This document shows, piece by piece, positions 56,111 to 64,000 of a stretch of 64,000 nucleotides of DNA. Positions within the stretch are counted from its first letter, which is position 1. Each line of letters opens with the position of its first letter. Source of the stretch: Parathalassolituus penaei (GTDB lineage Bacteria > Pseudomonadota > Gammaproteobacteria > Pseudomonadales > Oceanobacteraceae); contig NZ_JAPNOA010000016.1 of the NCBI RefSeq assembly GCF_026626885.1, positions 62,001 to 126,000 on the forward strand. The letters run 5' to 3'. The translations under genes were made by a program, and so were the position numbers. The notes beneath the pieces are model-generated. The model worked only from the letters and a program-made list of their open reading frames with translations, had not been told where the DNA came from and made no database searches.

Positions 56111-56146
56111 AAAACCCCGACTGGCAGTCCCAGTCGGGGTTTTTTT
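56111..56146 (+). terminator. Attenuator terminator upstream of DAHP synthase
   Basis: A 14-bp stem, AAAACCCCGACTGG (56111-56124) with 56130-56143, has a 5-base loop and ends in a T7 run. Upstream, GGCAGTC (56079-56085) can pair with GACTGCC (56099-56105), which can instead pair with GGCAGTC at 56123-56129 in the top of the terminator. GAGCCCGGCTGCC at the leader stop is nearly complementary to 56079-56092. These give competing folds. Confidence 0.88.
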
Positions 56147-56200
56147 ATGGCCGTAATTTTGGCTGATGCCGGTCAAACCGGTACAAGAGGGGAGATGACC

Positions 56201-56317
56201 ATGGGTCGTTCCGTACAACACAACAGTGCGATGAAACATCGCATCTGGATCCTCGCGGATTGGGCGCACTGGCGATTTAGCTGTGCGGCGGCGCGTTGGC
56301 GTTATCGCCGCTTCTGA
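56201..56317 (+). CDS. Trp/Arg-rich 38-residue ORF between attenuator and DAHP synthase
   Basis: A small ORF with a strong AGAGGGGAG ribosome site 6 bases ahead of the ATG. It encodes MGRSVQHNSAMKHR followed by a segment with four Trp, two Phe and one Tyr in 23 residues, and ends RWRYRRF. No intrinsic terminator follows it; DAHP synthase begins 66 bases later. It might be a second, Trp-responsive leader, a translational coupler or a small basic protein. An ATG at 56195 in frame would add two residues. Confidence 0.6.
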   Translation: MGRSVQHNSAMKHRIWILADWAHWRFSCAAARWRYRRF

Positions 56318-56383
56318 ACGATTGCGGATTTACCAGTTATCTGTTGAACGAATTGAACCACACCCCAGGTCGGAGATTTTGAA

Positions 56384-57478
56384 ATGAACGTAGCTACCTC
56401 TAATACCACCACTGCAGCAGGCACCACAGCCCAGAAGCAGAACCACGAAATGCCAGCCCGTATGGCTCAAGATCCGGCAGTGCGTCCATTGCCAGTGCCT
56501 GCAGAGCTGAAGCAGCGTCTGCCGCTGTCGGAAGCGCTGCAGCTGCAGGTGGATTGCCAGCGTCAGGCGATCCGTAATTGTCTGAACGGTAGCGACTCCC
56601 GTCTGCTGGTGATTACCGGTCCTTGCTCTCTGCACGATGAAGTCGCGGCTCTGGATTACGGCCGTCGTCTGGCGGCGCTGAATGAAGAACTGTCCGACCG
56701 TTTGCTGATTGTGATGCGCGCCTACGTCGAAAAGCCGCGTACTCATATCGGCTGGAAAGGTCTGGCCTACGACCCGGAGCGTAATGGCACTGGTGATATG
56801 GCGTTGGGTCTGGAACGTTCCCGTCAGGTGATGCTGGATCTGATTGCACTGGGCCTGCCATTGGCGACTGAAGCTCTGAACCCGCTGGCGATGCTGTACC
56901 TGGATGATCTGGTGAGCTGGACTGCCATTGGTGCACGTACCACTGAATCGCAGACGCACCGTGAAATGGTCAGTCATCTGCCAATGCCGGTAGGCCTGAA
57001 GAACGGCACCGATGGTTCGATCAGCACCGCGGTGAACGCCATGATTTCAGCTCGTCACAGCCATCACACCCTGGGTGTGGATTGCCATGGCCGTATTGCC
57101 ATGCTGGATACTCCGGGGAACCCGGATACCCATCTGGTGCTGCGGGGTGGTCGTGGTATCACCAACTACGATGCTAACAGCATTGCGATTGCCCGCAAGG
57201 CGCTGGCGGATGCCGGTTGTAATACCCGTGTGCTGGTGGATTGCAGCCACGATAACGCCTGCAAGCAGCATGAGCGTCAGCTGGATATTGCTCTGCAGGT
57301 AGTAGATCAGCGCCGTAACACCCCGGAGATTCTGGGTGTGATGCTGGAAAGCTACATTGAAGCGGGCAACCAGAAAATGGACGGTGAACTGGTATACGGC
57401 AAATCCATTACCGACCCTTGCCTGAGCTGGGCACAAACCGATGGCCTGCTGCGCGAAATGCACGCGCGTCTGGGCTAA
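56384..57478 (+). CDS. 3-deoxy-7-phosphoheptulonate (DAHP) synthase, class I
   Basis: A 364-residue enzyme of the AroF/AroG/AroH family, first step of the shikimate pathway. GPCSLHDEVAAL, RTHIGWKGLAYDP and VDCSHDNACKQH are the PEP, phosphate and metal sites. The N-terminal 30 residues are a low-complexity extension before the usual helix. Which aromatic amino acid inhibits it cannot be decided from sequence. Expression is likely controlled by the upstream attenuator. Confidence 0.95.
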   Translation: MNVATSNTTTAAGTTAQKQNHEMPARMAQDPAVRPLPVPAELKQRLPLSEALQLQVDCQRQAIRNCLNGSDSRLLVITGPCSLHDEVAALDYGRRLAALNEELSDRLLIVMRAYVEKPRTHIGWKGLAYDPERNGTGDMALGLERSRQVMLDLIALGLPLATEALNPLAMLYLDDLVSWTAIGARTTESQTHREMVSHLPMPVGLKNGTDGSISTAVNAMISARHSHHTLGVDCHGRIAMLDTPGNPDTHLVLRGGRGITNYDANSIAIARKALADAGCNTRVLVDCSHDNACKQHERQLDIALQVVDQRRNTPEILGVMLESYIEAGNQKMDGELVYGKSITDPCLSWAQTDGLLREMHARLG

Positions 57479-57517
57479 TGGATGGCGTGACTAATAGAAA
57501 GCGGGATAAATGGATCA

Positions 57518-57556
57518 ATGCCGATCAGTTAAGGACTTTCCAATACTGATCGGCAT
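57518..57556. other. Perfect 11-bp hairpin after DAHP synthase
   Basis: ATGCCGATCAG (57518-57528) is exactly complementary to 57546-57556, with a 17-base loop and no T-tract. A second hairpin, GTTATACCC with GGGCATAAC, lies close to 57574-57603. Either may protect or end the DAHP synthase transcript. Confidence 0.55.
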
Positions 57557-57717
57557 CAGGGCCATTCCTGCGTTGTTATACCCATGAATATGCCGGGCAT
57601 AACACTACACGGTCAATTCATCCTCTTGGCGACAACCTCATCATAGATTGCCGACGTTGCCCAGCGCAGCTGGCTGCTTCTGCCCATCTGGGCGAGCCGG
57701 AATTCACCGCAACGGCC

Positions 57718-57872
57718 GACCCGGCCGGGGCATGGATGCCCCGCAAGGCCCGTTGGCACAGGGATGTGCCATCGGGCCGGGGTCGAAACGCCGTTGTCGG
57801 GGAATACCGGATAAACGAGCCCAGTCGGGCTAAGCAGGGGGAGGCCCGCCCGGCCGGGGGACAAGGTCCCCC
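57718..57872. repeat. GC-rich cluster of hairpins with GGA-type loops
   Basis: An outer stem (GACCCGGCC 57718-57726 with 57775-57784, one bulge) encloses two hairpins: GGGGCA-TGGA-TGCCCC (57727-57742) and a longer one with stem GGCCCG/CGGGCC plus TGGCACA/TGTGCCA and loop GGGA (57747-57778). Downstream are AGCCC-AGTC-GGGCT (57818-57831) and GGGGGAC-AAG-GTCCCCC (57856-57872). The ORFs through it are low-complexity and look spurious. It is probably an intergenic repeat or structured RNA; the first hairpin carries the ATGGAT loop seen in AYGGAY-type RNA motifs. Confidence 0.6.
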
Positions 57873-58017
57873 AAGAGGGCATACGGATGTACCAATTAAC
57901 AAGCATTGGAAATCGTGCAGCCATCTGCTGTCGGTGATAAGCGCAGAGTGCCACTGGATGCTTGACTGATCAGCATTGGGGTTAATGGAAAGCGGGGTAA
58001 TGACAGTGTGGCGGGGG

Positions 58018-58779
58018 TTAACCCGCCAGCACTGGCTTGAGTGCCTGCCACAGCAGTTTGATGGCCATCAGGGTCACTATTACCTTGAAGGCCAGTTTGA
58101 ATTTTTCCGCCGGAATTCGGTTCAGCACTTTCAGACCCAACCAGGTGCCTGCCGAGCCACTGGCGATCATGGCGATGGTTAATGGCAGCCATTGCCAGAA
58201 GGCAAACCCCACTGCGGTAAAGACCAGCGCCTTGAGGCTGTGCTGAAAGGTCATACAGGCCGCAAAGGTCGACGTCAGCTTCAGCTTGTCGTAGTTGTTG
58301 CGATGCACAAATCCGGCAACCAATGGCCCGGTCGCGCCCACAAACATGGTGACAAAGGTGGTGAAAGCGCCAGCGGCCATACGTCCGCCGTTGCTCATGT
58401 CGCGATTTGGCGGTTTGGGCCCCCACACCAGAAACAGGATAAATCCGCCAACGGCCAGCTGGATCACTGTTAATGGCAGTTGCACTACTACCATGGAGGC
58501 CAGTGCGGCACCGGCAACGGCACCAATGCAGAAAAACTTCAGCATCCTCCAGTCGATGTGCTGGCGCATCATGATGGCGCGGTTGCCGTTGGAACCCAGT
58601 TGTACCAGCCCATGTACCGGAATCAGCGCCGATACAGGCACAATCGAGGCCATAATGGCCAGCAGCAGCACACCGCCACCAATGCCAACGGCAGATGTCA
58701 GAAACGAGGTAAACCCGGCGGCCAGAATCAGGAACAGGGTATTGGTGAGATCAAGGCCAGAGGCCAGCAGCAGATCCAT
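58018..58779 (-). CDS. TauE/SafE family permease
   Basis: A 253-residue membrane protein with about eight spans. The N-terminal FTSFLTSAVGIGGGVLLLAI is the TauE/SafE (DUF81) signature, repeated in a second half. These proteins are thought to export sulfite or organosulfonates. The ATG at 58777-58779 starts just before the first span. Confidence 0.9.
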   Translation of the reverse strand: MDLLLASGLDLTNTLFLILAAGFTSFLTSAVGIGGGVLLLAIMASIVPVSALIPVHGLVQLGSNGNRAIMMRQHIDWRMLKFFCIGAVAGAALASMVVVQLPLTVIQLAVGGFILFLVWGPKPPNRDMSNGGRMAAGAFTTFVTMFVGATGPLVAGFVHRNNYDKLKLTSTFAACMTFQHSLKALVFTAVGFAFWQWLPLTIAMIASGSAGTWLGLKVLNRIPAEKFKLAFKVIVTLMAIKLLWQALKPVLAG

Positions 58780-58895
58780 AACAGCTCCACAGACGTATGA
58801 GGGGCGATATTCCAGTGACTGGAGAATATGGCTATAAAACCGGCGCAGGATAGGTACTGCGTCCGGTTCCTGCAAGCATTGATATGCTTGTTGAC

Positions 58896-59693
58896 TCAGT
58901 TACGTGGACGGCGTGAAGGGGTATTCCCCTGTCGATGCAGACGGCGGCGCAACCAGCTCCAGGCCCCAGACGCGGCCAGAAACACCAATAACAGGCTGGC
59001 GGCATCCACTACCAGTACGCCAAAGTCCCCAAACAAACGACCGCTGTGCAGGTCGAGCAGGAAACGCTCGCGGCTGATGCCGGGCAGGGGTTGTTCCTGA
59101 TTGAGGCTGGATTTCAAATCGGCGGGTAATAGTTGTGGTGCAACGGCGGTTGCTGGTGTTGCATCAACGGCCGCTTGCCAGCTCCAGCTGTTGTCGTCCA
59201 GCCACTGTGGTTGGCTGTTGCTCAGGAATAACCACAGCTGGTCGTTCTGGTTGCTGAGGCCGGTCGCGTTGGTCGGCAGCTCGGGCAGATTTTCGATCAA
59301 CTGACCCTCGTTGGTGCGTAACTGGGCGCGCTGGTCACACAGAACCACAATGTTGTCTTGCCAGCTTACCGCCCCCAGCAGGGTGGAGGAGCAGTGCTCA
59401 ATCCCTTGCTGATTAAAGTAAATCTCGTCACCGACCTGGCTGACCCATACAGTGCCAGCCTTGAATCCCTGATCTGTTTGCCGCGGCGGAATGCCATACA
59501 GCGCACCGATCCAGCGGGCGTACACCGGTTTCTCATACCAGCCGAGGCTCTGGCTGTGATTGATCAGCAAACCGGTGACGGCCAGCATGATCATTACGGG
59601 CAGCAGCAGAATGCCAACGCGGCGATGCCAGAGAATCAGACGAGCCGCCATGGGCATGGATGGACGGCGGCGATGGGGTTGGGCGGGTTTCAT
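58896..59693 (-). CDS. PepSY-associated membrane protein
   Basis: A 265-residue protein with an N-terminal span preceded by LILWHRRVGILLLPVMIML, the PepSY-TM entry motif with its conserved His, a periplasmic domain, and a C-terminal span (FGVLVVDAASLLLVFLAASG) before a very basic tail. It lies 25 bases from the FMN-binding gene. PepSY-TM proteins often act as membrane reductases for iron or flavin-linked electron transfer; that role is inferred from context. Confidence 0.85.
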   Translation of the reverse strand: MKPAQPHRRRPSMPMAARLILWHRRVGILLLPVMIMLAVTGLLINHSQSLGWYEKPVYARWIGALYGIPPRQTDQGFKAGTVWVSQVGDEIYFNQQGIEHCSSTLLGAVSWQDNIVVLCDQRAQLRTNEGQLIENLPELPTNATGLSNQNDQLWLFLSNSQPQWLDDNSWSWQAAVDATPATAVAPQLLPADLKSSLNQEQPLPGISRERFLLDLHSGRLFGDFGVLVVDAASLLLVFLAASGAWSWLRRRLHRQGNTPSRRPRN

Positions 59694-59718
59694 ACGTTTT
59701 CCGATGTGGATCGCCAGT

Positions 59719-60261
59719 TCAGGACGCTGGCAGATCCAGTTGAGAGTTCAGGTACAACACCCAGCGCACACTGCTGGTGACGGCTCGTACCGACAGGGTC
59801 GCGCCGGTAATGCCATCGACCTTGCGATCCAGATTTTGGTCAGTGGTCAACGTGGCATTGGCGAACTGCTCGGTGAAAAAGCGGTTTTTCACTTCCCAGC
59901 CACGGGACTCACGGAAGGCCAGAATCACCACATCTTTTACTTCCTTGCCTTCGGTAATCACGCCGATGCTGATCGGGCGTTCCTTGCCGATTTCTTCCAC
60001 GATCCAAGCACGACGCGAGTTGTCGCCCTGCCAGTAACGCACACGCATACCGTTGTAGGCATGGCCAAAAATACTGGTGGCAGCCTGTTTGTGGTCATTG
60101 TTGAGCCACAGGGTTTTGACCTCGGGGGTTACCGCGGCGAACGCCTGTTTCAGAAAATCTGCCTGGCTGAGGTAATCCTCAGCCGCAGCCGGGCGGGCCA
60201 GCAACAGGCTGGCCAACAGACACAGGAACAGGGGGAAACGTTGATCAGTCACAGAGGCCAT
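59719..60261 (-). CDS. Periplasmic FMN-binding domain protein
   Basis: A 180-residue exported protein with signal peptide (FLCLLASLLLARPAAAE) and the FMN-binding motif DGITGATLSVRAVTSSV, whose Thr is the usual site of covalent FMN attachment. Its start overlaps the end of the peroxidase gene by 17 bases. With the PepSY protein it could form an electron-transfer pair to the periplasm. Confidence 0.88.
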   Translation of the reverse strand: MASVTDQRFPLFLCLLASLLLARPAAAEDYLSQADFLKQAFAAVTPEVKTLWLNNDHKQAATSIFGHAYNGMRVRYWQGDNSRRAWIVEEIGKERPISIGVITEGKEVKDVVILAFRESRGWEVKNRFFTEQFANATLTTDQNLDRKVDGITGATLSVRAVTSSVRWVLYLNSQLDLPAS

Positions 60262-61477
60262 CGTCCGGTAACAGGGATTCATAACGGGCATCGGTCAGGG
60301 TGCGCAGGAAACACACCAGCGCGTCCACGTCGTCATCAGTGAGGGTGCTGCCATCCTGCAGTTCGGTGGTACTGATGGTGTCGCTCACCTCCGGATCGGC
60401 CCAGGCCACACCGGTTTCCGGGTTGAGGCTGTTGGTGGAGCCGGTCAGGAAGTGGTCGTAGAAACGGATAACGGTGTCGAGATCCCGGAATACGCCGTTG
60501 TGCATGTACGGGCCGGTAACTGCCACGTTACGCAGGCTTGGCACCTTGTATTTGCCTCGCTCACTATCGGCCGTAACCGCGGTGTTGTTGGTCTGCAGGC
60601 CGGTATCCACATAATCGTCAGCACTGCCATTGTCCGCACGGACGTCAGCATTCACCGGTACACCGATGTTGTGGTACTCGTAGCCGGAGAAGGTTTCCTT
60701 GGCGCTGCCCTGGGATTTCAGCTGGTGGCAGGTGGCGCAGTTGGTGAACTGCTGGGAGAAAAACAGCGCCTTGCCCAGAGTAGCTTTGTCGAGTGGGTCG
60801 TAAATGCTGGTATCACCGGCGATATAACGGTCGTACTTTGAATCAAACGGCGCAAACGTATCGGTATCTTCAAATGCCGCGATGCTTTCGGTGAGGGCGT
60901 TATAAGCGGTATCGGTGTCGTCAAAAACGGTGTCGCCGTACAGCAGCTTGAATGACGCCACATAGTCGGCATTTTCCAGCAAACGATCCACCACGCTGGC
61001 CTTGTCCGGCATTCCCATCTCAATACTGTTCACCAGTGGACCTGCCGCCTGATCCTGCAGGGTGCTGGCACGACCATCGTGGAACTGCCCACCCAGATAA
61101 CCGCTGTAGTCGGATTGCTGGCTGTTAAAACGGGTGCGCGTACCGTTCGAGAATTCGGGGGTCTGGTTGGCATAGGCCGCTGAAGGCGCGTTGCGATCAC
61201 CCAGAGAAGCACTGTCGTCACCCAGAGACGTGGCACGAACGAGGCCGTCGGAGCCGGTGCGGTTATCGACAAAACCGGCGTCCGGGTTATGGCAGGTAGA
61301 ACATGCCTGGGTGCGATTCAACGACAGGTTTACATCACTGAACAGGCTTTCGCCCAGCGCGGCCTTGGTGGTAAACGTCGGGGTGGCTGATTCAGAAGAG
61401 CCACTGGAGCCGCCACCGCAGCCAGTCAGAACGCCCGCACTCAGCAGGCCAGTCATCAGGATTAATTGCCAGTTCAT
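60245..61477 (-). CDS. Di-heme cytochrome c peroxidase family lipoprotein (MauG-like)
   Basis: A 410-residue protein with lipobox LTG-C followed by Gly/Ser linker. Two heme-binding motifs, CSTCH (N-terminal) and CATCH (mid), and the family signature VPSLRNVAVTGPYMHNGVF are present. The family reduces peroxide or oxidises protein partners. The ATG at 61475-61477 gives a clean lipoprotein signal. It is divergent from the imelysin gene, with a Fur-like site between. Confidence 0.9.
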   Translation of the reverse strand: MNWQLILMTGLLSAGVLTGCGGGSSGSSESATPTFTTKAALGESLFSDVNLSLNRTQACSTCHNPDAGFVDNRTGSDGLVRATSLGDDSASLGDRNAPSAAYANQTPEFSNGTRTRFNSQQSDYSGYLGGQFHDGRASTLQDQAAGPLVNSIEMGMPDKASVVDRLLENADYVASFKLLYGDTVFDDTDTAYNALTESIAAFEDTDTFAPFDSKYDRYIAGDTSIYDPLDKATLGKALFFSQQFTNCATCHQLKSQGSAKETFSGYEYHNIGVPVNADVRADNGSADDYVDTGLQTNNTAVTADSERGKYKVPSLRNVAVTGPYMHNGVFRDLDTVIRFYDHFLTGSTNSLNPETGVAWADPEVSDTISTTELQDGSTLTDDDVDALVCFLRTLTDARYESLLPDDGLCD

Positions 61478-61591
61478 GATTTCGTCCGGTTGTTCGTCTG
61501 ATCCGGTGGTCCCGGATTTCTGGTGAATACGATGCAATATGGTTTGGGATATTATCACAGCAGTTAACGCGAATCATGACCTACAGCAATT

Positions 61592-61610
61592 GCAAATTGT
61601 TATCATTAAA
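61592..61610. promoter_or_regulatory. Fur-like box between peroxidase and imelysin genes
   Basis: GCAAATTGTTATCATTAAA agrees with the 19-bp Fur consensus at 12 positions, mainly in the ATCATTA half. It lies 92 bases before the imelysin start and 115 bases before the peroxidase start, so one site could control both. The match is moderate. Confidence 0.5.
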
Positions 61611-61701
61611 CATATTGTAATGTCACTCAGGATCTAACAATTCATAAGCGTCCATATCCGCATCAAAGCAAGGCGCAGGAATCCATTCGCAGGAGATACC
61701 C

Positions 61702-63231
61702 ATGAAGCTTTCCCACCTGGCAATTGCCGTTGCCACTGCAACCCTTTTGACTGCATGTGGCGGTGGCGGCGGCAGCAGCTCGTCTTCTACCGATACCGGC
61801 ACTGATACCGGTTCATCCACATCCGTGATCAATGTGACCAAGGTTGCCCAGGTGGCTGAAACCAACGCCGATATCGCTTACGCGATTTACAGCGATGCCG
61901 TTACCACTGCCAAAGCCCTGCAAACGGCACTGGCGACTTTCCGCGCCGATCCAACCGCCGACAACCTGCTGGCGGCCAAAAAAGCCTGGCTGGTGGCGCG
62001 TGAACCGTACCTGCAGTCTGAGGTTTACCGTTTCCGTCTGAGCCCGATTGATTCCACCGATTACGAAACCGAAGATGGTCCGGAAGGTGACATCAACGCC
62101 TGGCCACTGGGCGAAGCCCTGATCGACTACGTACAGGTGAACAGCTCGGATTTTGGTACTGACCAGATTGGTGTGACTTCCAACAGCGTGGGGATCGCTG
62201 GTAATGGTGCGGTGACCGCCGACAGCCACGACAGCAACATCATCAACACCACCACCATTGAAATTAACGCCGATCTGCTGGCCAATACCGTAACCGCTGA
62301 TGACGAGCGTGACGTGATTGCCGGTTACCACGCGATTGAATTCCTGCTGTGGGGCCAGGATCTGAAAGACGATTACACCACCACTGACGGTACCGACCGC
62401 GAACAGGCCGTCAAAACCGAAGCGGTACGTGGCGCGGTTGATCCGGTGAACACGTTTGCTACCGGCGGTGAACGTCCATTGTCTGACTTCGTACCGGGTT
62501 ACGATGGCACCAGCACCACCTACGACTCCAGCTCCCTGAGCAACCGTCGTCACAAGTACCTGGAAGTGGCGGTTGCCAAGCTGATCGCCGATCTGGAACA
62601 GGTGCGTGATGGTTGGGCTGAAGGTTCTGCTTACCGCACCGCGTTCACCAACATCACCACCGAAGCAGTAGCCAAAGAGCGTCTGACGGAAATTCTGACC
62701 GGTATGGGCACCCTGTCTGAAGGTGAGTTGGCCGGTGAGCGTATGCAGATTGCATTCAGCGCCAACAGCCAGGAAGACGAGCACTCCTGCTTCTCTGACA
62801 ACACTCACCGCGACGTCTGGCTGGATGCCGAAGGTATCTCCAACAGCTACTACGGTGTGTACAACGGTTACGACAGTGACCTCGATGGTGTCGACGATGC
62901 CGGTACTACCATCAGTGGTTACGGTATTGATGACTACCTGACCGATGTTGGTCTGACCACCATCAAGACCAGTCTGGAGTCGGCACTGACCACCACCGAA
63001 ACTGCTTACACCGCGATTGATGCCAAGGCCCGTACCGGTGTGCCGTTTGACGTGCTGATCATGGATGCCAACCGCAATCGCACCAACCCGATCTACCAGA
63101 CCATTGTGGCGCTGAACGCTCAGTCCTCCGTGATCAGCGATCTGGCGGAAGAACTGGGTCTGGATGCTGATGTGGTGGATGACGAAGCCTCTGCGTGTGA
63201 CACCACTGATCCAGAAGCGACTTGTGACTGA
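61702..63231 (+). CDS. Imelysin family lipoprotein (peptidase M75-like)
   Basis: A 509-residue lipoprotein (LLTA-C at residue about 19) with a low-complexity linker of Gly, Ser, Thr and Asp, then the imelysin fold. GYHAIEFLLWGQD contains the GxHxxE motif, and REPYLQSEVYRF marks the first repeat. Imelysins (IrpA, IcmP types) are iron-regulated envelope proteins of uncertain activity. It is followed 12 bases later by the di-heme oxidoreductase gene. Confidence 0.92.
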   Translation: MKLSHLAIAVATATLLTACGGGGGSSSSSTDTGTDTGSSTSVINVTKVAQVAETNADIAYAIYSDAVTTAKALQTALATFRADPTADNLLAAKKAWLVAREPYLQSEVYRFRLSPIDSTDYETEDGPEGDINAWPLGEALIDYVQVNSSDFGTDQIGVTSNSVGIAGNGAVTADSHDSNIINTTTIEINADLLANTVTADDERDVIAGYHAIEFLLWGQDLKDDYTTTDGTDREQAVKTEAVRGAVDPVNTFATGGERPLSDFVPGYDGTSTTYDSSSLSNRRHKYLEVAVAKLIADLEQVRDGWAEGSAYRTAFTNITTEAVAKERLTEILTGMGTLSEGELAGERMQIAFSANSQEDEHSCFSDNTHRDVWLDAEGISNSYYGVYNGYDSDLDGVDDAGTTISGYGIDDYLTDVGLTTIKTSLESALTTTETAYTAIDAKARTGVPFDVLIMDANRNRTNPIYQTIVALNAQSSVISDLAEELGLDADVVDDEASACDTTDPEATCD

Positions 63232-63243
63232 GATGTGTGGTTG

Positions 63244-64000
63244 ATGGGGTTGCTGCGACTGTTACCACTGTTGTTGCTGGCACTGCAGGCCTTTGGCCCG
63301 CGGGTGTGGGCAGCTGCAGATGCCAATCCGGTTTTGGCCGGTGGCAGTGGCAGCACCAGCCGTCAGCCCGGCCCGTCCTTTGACCGGCCGGTTGCCAATA
63401 TGCCAGAAGCGTTACGTCCGGATTTTTATGCCGGACGGGCGCTGGCCGAACAACCCTGGATCAAGGCACCCACTGCCACCGATGCGCGTGATGGCCTTGG
63501 TCCAATCTATAACGCCCGAGCCTGTCTGGCCTGCCATATCCGTGGTGGTCGTAGCCGGGTGCCGGACAACAGCGGCGAAGCCCTGTTTGTTGGCCCGCTG
63601 GTCAAACTGAGCCGTGCCGGTGCCAACGCTAACACGATTGATCCCCACGACGGCGTACTGGCTGATCCGGTTTACGGTGAACAGCTGCAAGTACGTTCAG
63701 TAGCCCTGTTGCATCAGCTCGGCAAAGCAACGCCTACCGCCATCGCCGCCAGTGGTGATGTGGCTCCTGAGGCCGAAGTGCGACTGTTCTGGGACGAACA
63801 AACCTTCCAGTATCCGGATGGTCAGCAGGTGGTGTTACGTAAACCGCGTTTGCAGGTAACCGAAGCCGCTTATGGCGATTTTCATCCGGACACCCGTTTC
63901 AGCCTGCGTAATGCGCCTCCCATACATGGTGCCGGTTTGCTGGAACTGATTCCTGAAGCCGATATTGCTGCCAACGCCGACCCTGATGATCGTAATGGTG
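63244..64000 (+). CDS. Di-heme oxidoreductase (DUF1111-like), 3' end outside window
   Basis: The frame from the ATG at 63244 is open to the window edge (252 codons). A signal peptide (LLRLLPLLLLALQAFGPRVWA) is followed by FYAGRALAEQPWIKAPTATDARDGLGPIYNARACLACHIRG-like sequence holding one CxxCH heme site (CLACH). This fits the putative di-heme peroxidases that accompany imelysins. A second heme motif would be expected beyond the window. Confidence 0.88.
   Translation, partial: MGLLRLLPLLLLALQAFGPRVWAAADANPVLAGGSGSTSRQPGPSFDRPVANMPEALRPDFYAGRALAEQPWIKAPTATDARDGLGPIYNARACLACHIRGGRSRVPDNSGEALFVGPLVKLSRAGANANTIDPHDGVLADPVYGEQLQVRSVALLHQLGKATPTAIAASGDVAPEAEVRLFWDEQTFQYPDGQQVVLRKPRLQVTEAAYGDFHPDTRFSLRNAPPIHGAGLLELIPEADIAANADPDDRNG

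Noticed and set aside
57613-57954. ORFs of 94 and 113 codons over the hairpin cluster
   Set aside because: Low-complexity Pro/Arg/Gly/Ser composition imposed by the hairpins, and overlapping frames of similar length. No domain seen.

Overview
The window is a chromosomal segment of a gammaproteobacterium. Several things point to an Oceanospirillales-type marine organism (Thalassolituus/Oceanobacter-like): the Pseudomonas-like order yacG-coaE-pilD-pilC-pilB-pilA-nadC-ampD-ampE, an EarP/EF-P pair with an arginine at position 32, small families such as DUF2788, DUF3549 and DUF4404, and a dusB-fis-purH-purD block. The genus is inferred, not proven. There is no prophage, CRISPR array, intact insertion sequence, rRNA or tRNA that I can see. 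Most genes are housekeeping genes.

Layout. 0-7 kb: a truncated unknown gene, a small zinc-ribbon protein, an FAD oxidoreductase, DUF2788, DUF4404 and CBS-domain proteins, a GAF plus Fis-type HTH regulator, a GT4 glycosyltransferase, and a 39-residue membrane miniprotein preceded by two perfect FNR/ANR boxes. 7-15 kb, minus strand: an elongation and cell-wall cluster (rlpA, mltB, rodA, mrdA, rlmH, rsfS, nadD, proA). 15-20 kb: two overlapping membrane proteins with degenerate GGDEF domains, then YqcC, DUF3549 and YchJ family genes. 20-24 kb: two tandem alkaline phosphatases, one with a hexanucleotide microsatellite. 24-27 kb: dacA-ybeD-lipB-lipA, with a MITE-like element between lipB and lipA. 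27-33 kb: coq7, a Ycf46-like AAA ATPase and a hybrid sensor with a degenerate ATPase domain. 32-39 kb: purD, purH, fis, dusB, a DUF3426 protein and prmA. 39-45 kb: a copper chaperone, earP-efp, a LysR regulator divergent from glutathione-dependent formaldehyde dehydrogenase, yacG and coaE. 45-54 kb: type IV pilus genes (pilD, pilC, pilB, two pilins each with a sigma-54 promoter, a TfpX/TfpZ accessory protein), nadC, ampD and ampE. 54-58 kb: PilZ and globin proteins and a DAHP synthase behind an aromatic leader peptide with an attenuator and a second Trp/Arg-rich small ORF. 57.5-58 kb: a GC-rich region of stacked hairpins. 58-64 kb: a TauE/SafE permease and a probably iron-linked redox cluster (PepSY, FMN-binding, di-heme peroxidase, imelysin, di-heme oxidoreductase) around a Fur-like site.

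The most unusual signals are non-coding. They are the Phe/Tyr-rich leader and intrinsic terminator ahead of DAHP synthase followed by a Trp-rich mini-ORF, the FNR-boxed miniprotein, the repeat family with GGGAC...GAATAACTC ends, the hairpin cluster near 57.8 kb, and the palindrome array between purH and purD.
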